A stretch of DNA of 64,000 nucleotides from NCBI RefSeq assembly GCF_900155475.1, contig NZ_FXAM01000001.1, positions 2,862,881 to 2,926,880 on the forward strand, read 5' to 3'. The notes below the pieces were generated by a model that saw nothing but the letters and a program-made list of their open reading frames with translations, was not told the DNA's origin and did no database searches. Shown here in pieces: positions 61,810-64,000 of this stretch. The translations under genes were made by a program, and so were the position numbers. Origin of the DNA: Methylomagnum ishizawai (lineage in GTDB: Bacteria > Pseudomonadota > Gammaproteobacteria > Methylococcales > Methylococcaceae). How positions within the stretch are numbered: position 1 is the stretch's first letter; every line of letters begins with the position of its first letter.

Positions 61810-63852
61810 TCAGCCAGTGAAGGTCTTGGTATTGGCGTAGGGCAAGAGGGAAAGTTGCTGGGTAAGATAACTACTGGTGTTTTGGAATTGGCCGACCACT
61901 TTGTCCATGGCGTTGAATTGGGCCAAAAGCTGTGTTTGCAAGGTCGTCATCCGGGTGGCGAGATCGGTGCGCTCCTTCCCGATCTTGGTGACATCGTCCT
62001 GCAAGCCCTCCAAGCGGGTACTCAAAGTGCCCTTGGTATCCAGCAACCCGGTGAGCAGGCTATCGAACTGCGCGACCAAACCGCCGCTATAGCGCACGCT
62101 GCCCCGGTCCCCGGTGACCGCGTCGCCGATTTCCAGTACCAGCCCCTTGGCTTTGCCGGTCAGGCCGGTGATCTGGCGTCCCGACCCCTGGACCGCCTGC
62201 CCGTCCAGGGTCGCCTCGACATCGGTGCCCTGGGTACCCGCGCCGACATCCAGCCCCCCCACGCTGTTGCCGCTGCCCGTCGCGCCCACCTGGGTGATCT
62301 CGACCGAGGAGGCCGAACCATAGCGCTGCGATTGGATCGAGAACCGCTGGCTGGTGTTGTCGTATTGCACGGTCACGCTCGCGCCCCCGGACTTGAGCGA
62401 GGCATCGCCATTGATGCGGCTTTGCAATTCGGCGGCCAGTTCGTTGCCGGAAGCATAGGTCCGTTGGGTGAGGCTGATACTGCCGGACTCCACGCCATCC
62501 ACCGTGATCCTGAGCTGGCTATTGTCGGCATCCACCGTCAAGGAGGGCGCGGCGCTCCCGGTCAGGACGCCACGGGTAGCGGCGGCGGTGACGTTCAGCG
62601 CGTAGTCGCCGGGCTGGGTGTCGGCGCTGCCGCCGACATAGGTGACATTGGCGTCGGTGGGCACGCCCAAGGGCGCGAACAAGGCCGCGACATCCTTGGG
62701 GCTGGAATCCAGGGCCGAGCTGAGCTTGCTGGTGTCCAGCGCCAAACTGCCATCGGACTGGGTGGAAATACCAATATCCAATAAGGACTTGACCGAGCCG
62801 CCGAGTCCATCCACCGGACGGGCGATGAAATTGCGGAGCTGACGCATCGTGCCCTGCACCGTGAAATCCCCCAGCAATACGCCCGCCTTCTGGGTGGTGG
62901 CGTCGTAGCTGGCGATGGAAGTATTGGTGCTGACCACGGCGTTGAACTTATCGACGAAGTTCTGCACCGCCTGGGTCACGGCGTCGGTATTGATCGAAAC
63001 GCCGAGGTTGATCGACTGCCCCGGCTGGGCCTTGAGCAGATTCAAGGTGACGCCCTTGAGCGCGGTGGACACGGTGTTGGTCGAACTGGTCACGTCCAGG
63101 CCGTTGATGTTGACCAGGGCGTCCTGGGCGGCGCGGGTCTGGGTCATCTGGGGTGTGGCGGCGGCGTTGAACGCCAGGGCCGACAGCCCGGCGGCGTCGG
63201 TATCATCGCCGTCGCCGTCGGAGACGGTGATTTCCATGCCGTTCTTAGCCCCGGAACTGGTCGCGCCCAGCACCAGCCGGTTGCCGCTGCCATCGTTGAT
63301 GATCGTGGCCTTCACCCCCGCGCCCGCCTTGTTGATGGCGTCGCGCACCCCGGTCAGGGTGTTGTTGCTGGAATCCAGGGTGATGCTCAGGGTGCCCTGA
63401 TCGGCGTTCTGGGTGAAACCGGTCGGATTTCCGGTCACGGTGTCGAACGTGTTGGTGCCGAACTTGATGGTCAGGGTACCGCTACCGACCACGTCGGTGA
63501 CGTTGGTGTAGGACCGGCTCGCCAAGCTATGGGCCTGGGCCAGTTGCTTCACGGTCAAGGTGTAATCCCCGGCTTCGGCGTTGAGGCTGGCGCTGGCCGA
63601 CACCACGCTGGTATCACTGGAGACGCCCTGCATCTTGGCGAAGCTGGTGGCGTTCTTCATGGCATCGACCGCCGTCTGGAAATCGGACAGGGAACTCTTG
63701 AACGTCCCCAGCGCCGAAATCTTGGCCTGGTCGGTGGCTTCCTGCTTGTCGAAACGGGTGGTTTGCGGGGTTTGCTCGGCGGCCACCAGCTTGCTGACGA
63801 TGCCATTGATATCCAGCCCAGAACCCAATCCGGTCGATGTCACAGTCGCCAT
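61810..63852 (-). CDS. fliD: Flagellar filament capping protein FliD
   Basis: 680-aa hook-associated protein 2 that caps the growing filament. N-terminal heptad part (SGLDINGIVSKLVAAEQTPQ, near residue 10) and C-terminal coiled coil (LTGLLDTKGTLSTRLEGLQD, MTTLQTQLLAQFNAMDKVV) frame a long variable centre containing flagellin-like GDYTLTVKQLAQAHSLAS and repeats such as NTLTGVRDAINKAGAGVKAT. At 680 aa it is larger than E. coli FliD (468). flaG lies just upstream. Confidence 0.95.
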   Translation of the reverse strand: MATVTSTGLGSGLDINGIVSKLVAAEQTPQTTRFDKQEATDQAKISALGTFKSSLSDFQTAVDAMKNATSFAKMQGVSSDTSVVSASASLNAEAGDYTLTVKQLAQAHSLASRSYTNVTDVVGSGTLTIKFGTNTFDTVTGNPTGFTQNADQGTLSITLDSSNNTLTGVRDAINKAGAGVKATIINDGSGNRLVLGATSSGAKNGMEITVSDGDGDDTDAAGLSALAFNAAATPQMTQTRAAQDALVNINGLDVTSSTNTVSTALKGVTLNLLKAQPGQSINLGVSINTDAVTQAVQNFVDKFNAVVSTNTSIASYDATTQKAGVLLGDFTVQGTMRQLRNFIARPVDGLGGSVKSLLDIGISTQSDGSLALDTSKLSSALDSSPKDVAALFAPLGVPTDANVTYVGGSADTQPGDYALNVTAAATRGVLTGSAAPSLTVDADNSQLRITVDGVESGSISLTQRTYASGNELAAELQSRINGDASLKSGGASVTVQYDNTSQRFSIQSQRYGSASSVEITQVGATGSGNSVGGLDVGAGTQGTDVEATLDGQAVQGSGRQITGLTGKAKGLVLEIGDAVTGDRGSVRYSGGLVAQFDSLLTGLLDTKGTLSTRLEGLQDDVTKIGKERTDLATRMTTLQTQLLAQFNAMDKVVGQFQNTSSYLTQQLSLLPYANTKTFTG

Positions 63853-63870
63853 AGCCGCCTCCGCGCCGTC

Positions 63871-64000
63871 TTAGGCTTTCTCCTCGAACAACAAACCCCT
63901 GACCTCGCCCAATTGCTTGGCGAGCTTCAGGACATATTCCGGCGGAATCTGCCGGATCACCTGCTTGGTCTCCGAATCCTTGATCTGGATGACCATGCGT
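63871..64000 (-). CDS. flaG: Flagellar protein FlaG, 3' end only
   Basis: The last 43 codons read MVIQIKDSETKQVIRQIPPE then YVLKLAKQLGEVRGLLFEEK with Ala and TAA, the conserved C-terminus of FlaG, a protein of unknown precise role linked to filament length. The 5' end lies beyond the window. 18 bp before fliD on the same strand, so the two are co-transcribed. Confidence 0.88.
   Translation of the reverse strand, partial: RMVIQIKDSETKQVIRQIPPEYVLKLAKQLGEVRGLLFEEKA

Noticed and set aside
1-64000. Search for CRISPR arrays, tRNA/rRNA genes, prophage or insertion sequences
   Set aside because: No regular repeat-spacer array, cloverleaf, transposase or phage structural gene was recognised by reading.

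Overview
The window is a chromosomal segment of a high-GC gammaproteobacterial methanotroph. The decisive marker is a complete pmoC-pmoA-pmoB operon for particulate methane monooxygenase at 26.1-29.1 kb, with every known copper/metal ligand of PmoB and PmoC in place. The proteins look most like those of Methylococcus-type (type I, Methylococcaceae) methanotrophs; a Methylococcus or Methylomagnum-like species is an inference from remembered sequence similarity. SmpB, Ffh, Fur, BamE, LolCDE, UppP and an NADPH-GOGAT also fit a gammaproteobacterium. No rRNA, tRNA, CRISPR array, prophage or insertion sequence was recognised. Intergenic regions carry a few REP-like palindromes and several strong hairpins.

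Layout. 1-6.2 kb: gltB (5' end cut by the window, starting at the codon before the catalytic Cys) and gltD, closed by a textbook terminator. 6.3-12.5 kb: PAP2 phosphatase, MJ1255-type glycosyltransferase, cysQ, a GMP/IMP nucleotidase, a MarR regulator with a C-terminal Cys/His cluster divergent from a DUF2024 gene whose promoter overlaps a palindrome, a lipoprotein, an isolated fliS, a c-type cytochrome and a SemiSWEET. 12.5-24 kb, nearly all on the minus strand: a Usp-like protein with a LonB-type protease, then a tight six-gene operon (SPFH/SHOCT protein, DUF4178, small membrane protein, DUF350, a multi-spanning PMT-like protein, and a membrane-anchored spermidine-synthase-like enzyme), preceded by an anchored L7/L12-like protein, a methyltransferase and a cytochrome. 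This operon is the best candidate for an undescribed system.

24-31 kb: uppP and tatD, then pmoCAB with a sigma70-like promoter and a palindrome upstream, divergent from a monohaem cytochrome plus FccB-like flavoprotein pair. 31-38.4 kb: a CDF metal transporter coupled to DUF4202, homoserine O-succinyltransferase, a P-loop protein, truncated haemoglobin, FNR, an AI-2E-type permease and a penicillin-binding D-Ala-D-Ala carboxypeptidase with a His-rich tail. 38.7-46.4 kb: smpB, a Na+-dependent transporter, rnfH, bamE and fur, then lolC-lolE-lolD, a periplasmic rhodanese and a HAD hydrolase.

46.4-64 kb: the yeaG(prkA)-yeaH-spoVR stress operon, a DUF2231 membrane protein ending in a natural poly-His tail, DUF2878 and YdjM-like membrane proteins, an L,D-transpeptidase overlapping ffh tail to tail, ffh, a DUF1501/DUF1800 Tat/Sec pair, ypjD, and a flagellar-filament block flaG(partial)-fliD-two FliT-like chaperones. 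The fliS normally found with this block lies about 50 kb away.

Together the genes cover nitrogen assimilation, methane oxidation, envelope biogenesis (Lol, Bam, UppP, transpeptidase, PBP), metal and redox regulation (Fur, FNR, CDF) and membrane stress. Many operons show 1-8 nt stop/start overlaps, and two starts (15896-17395 and 31053-32198) appear to be TTG codons embedded in a TTGA overlap.
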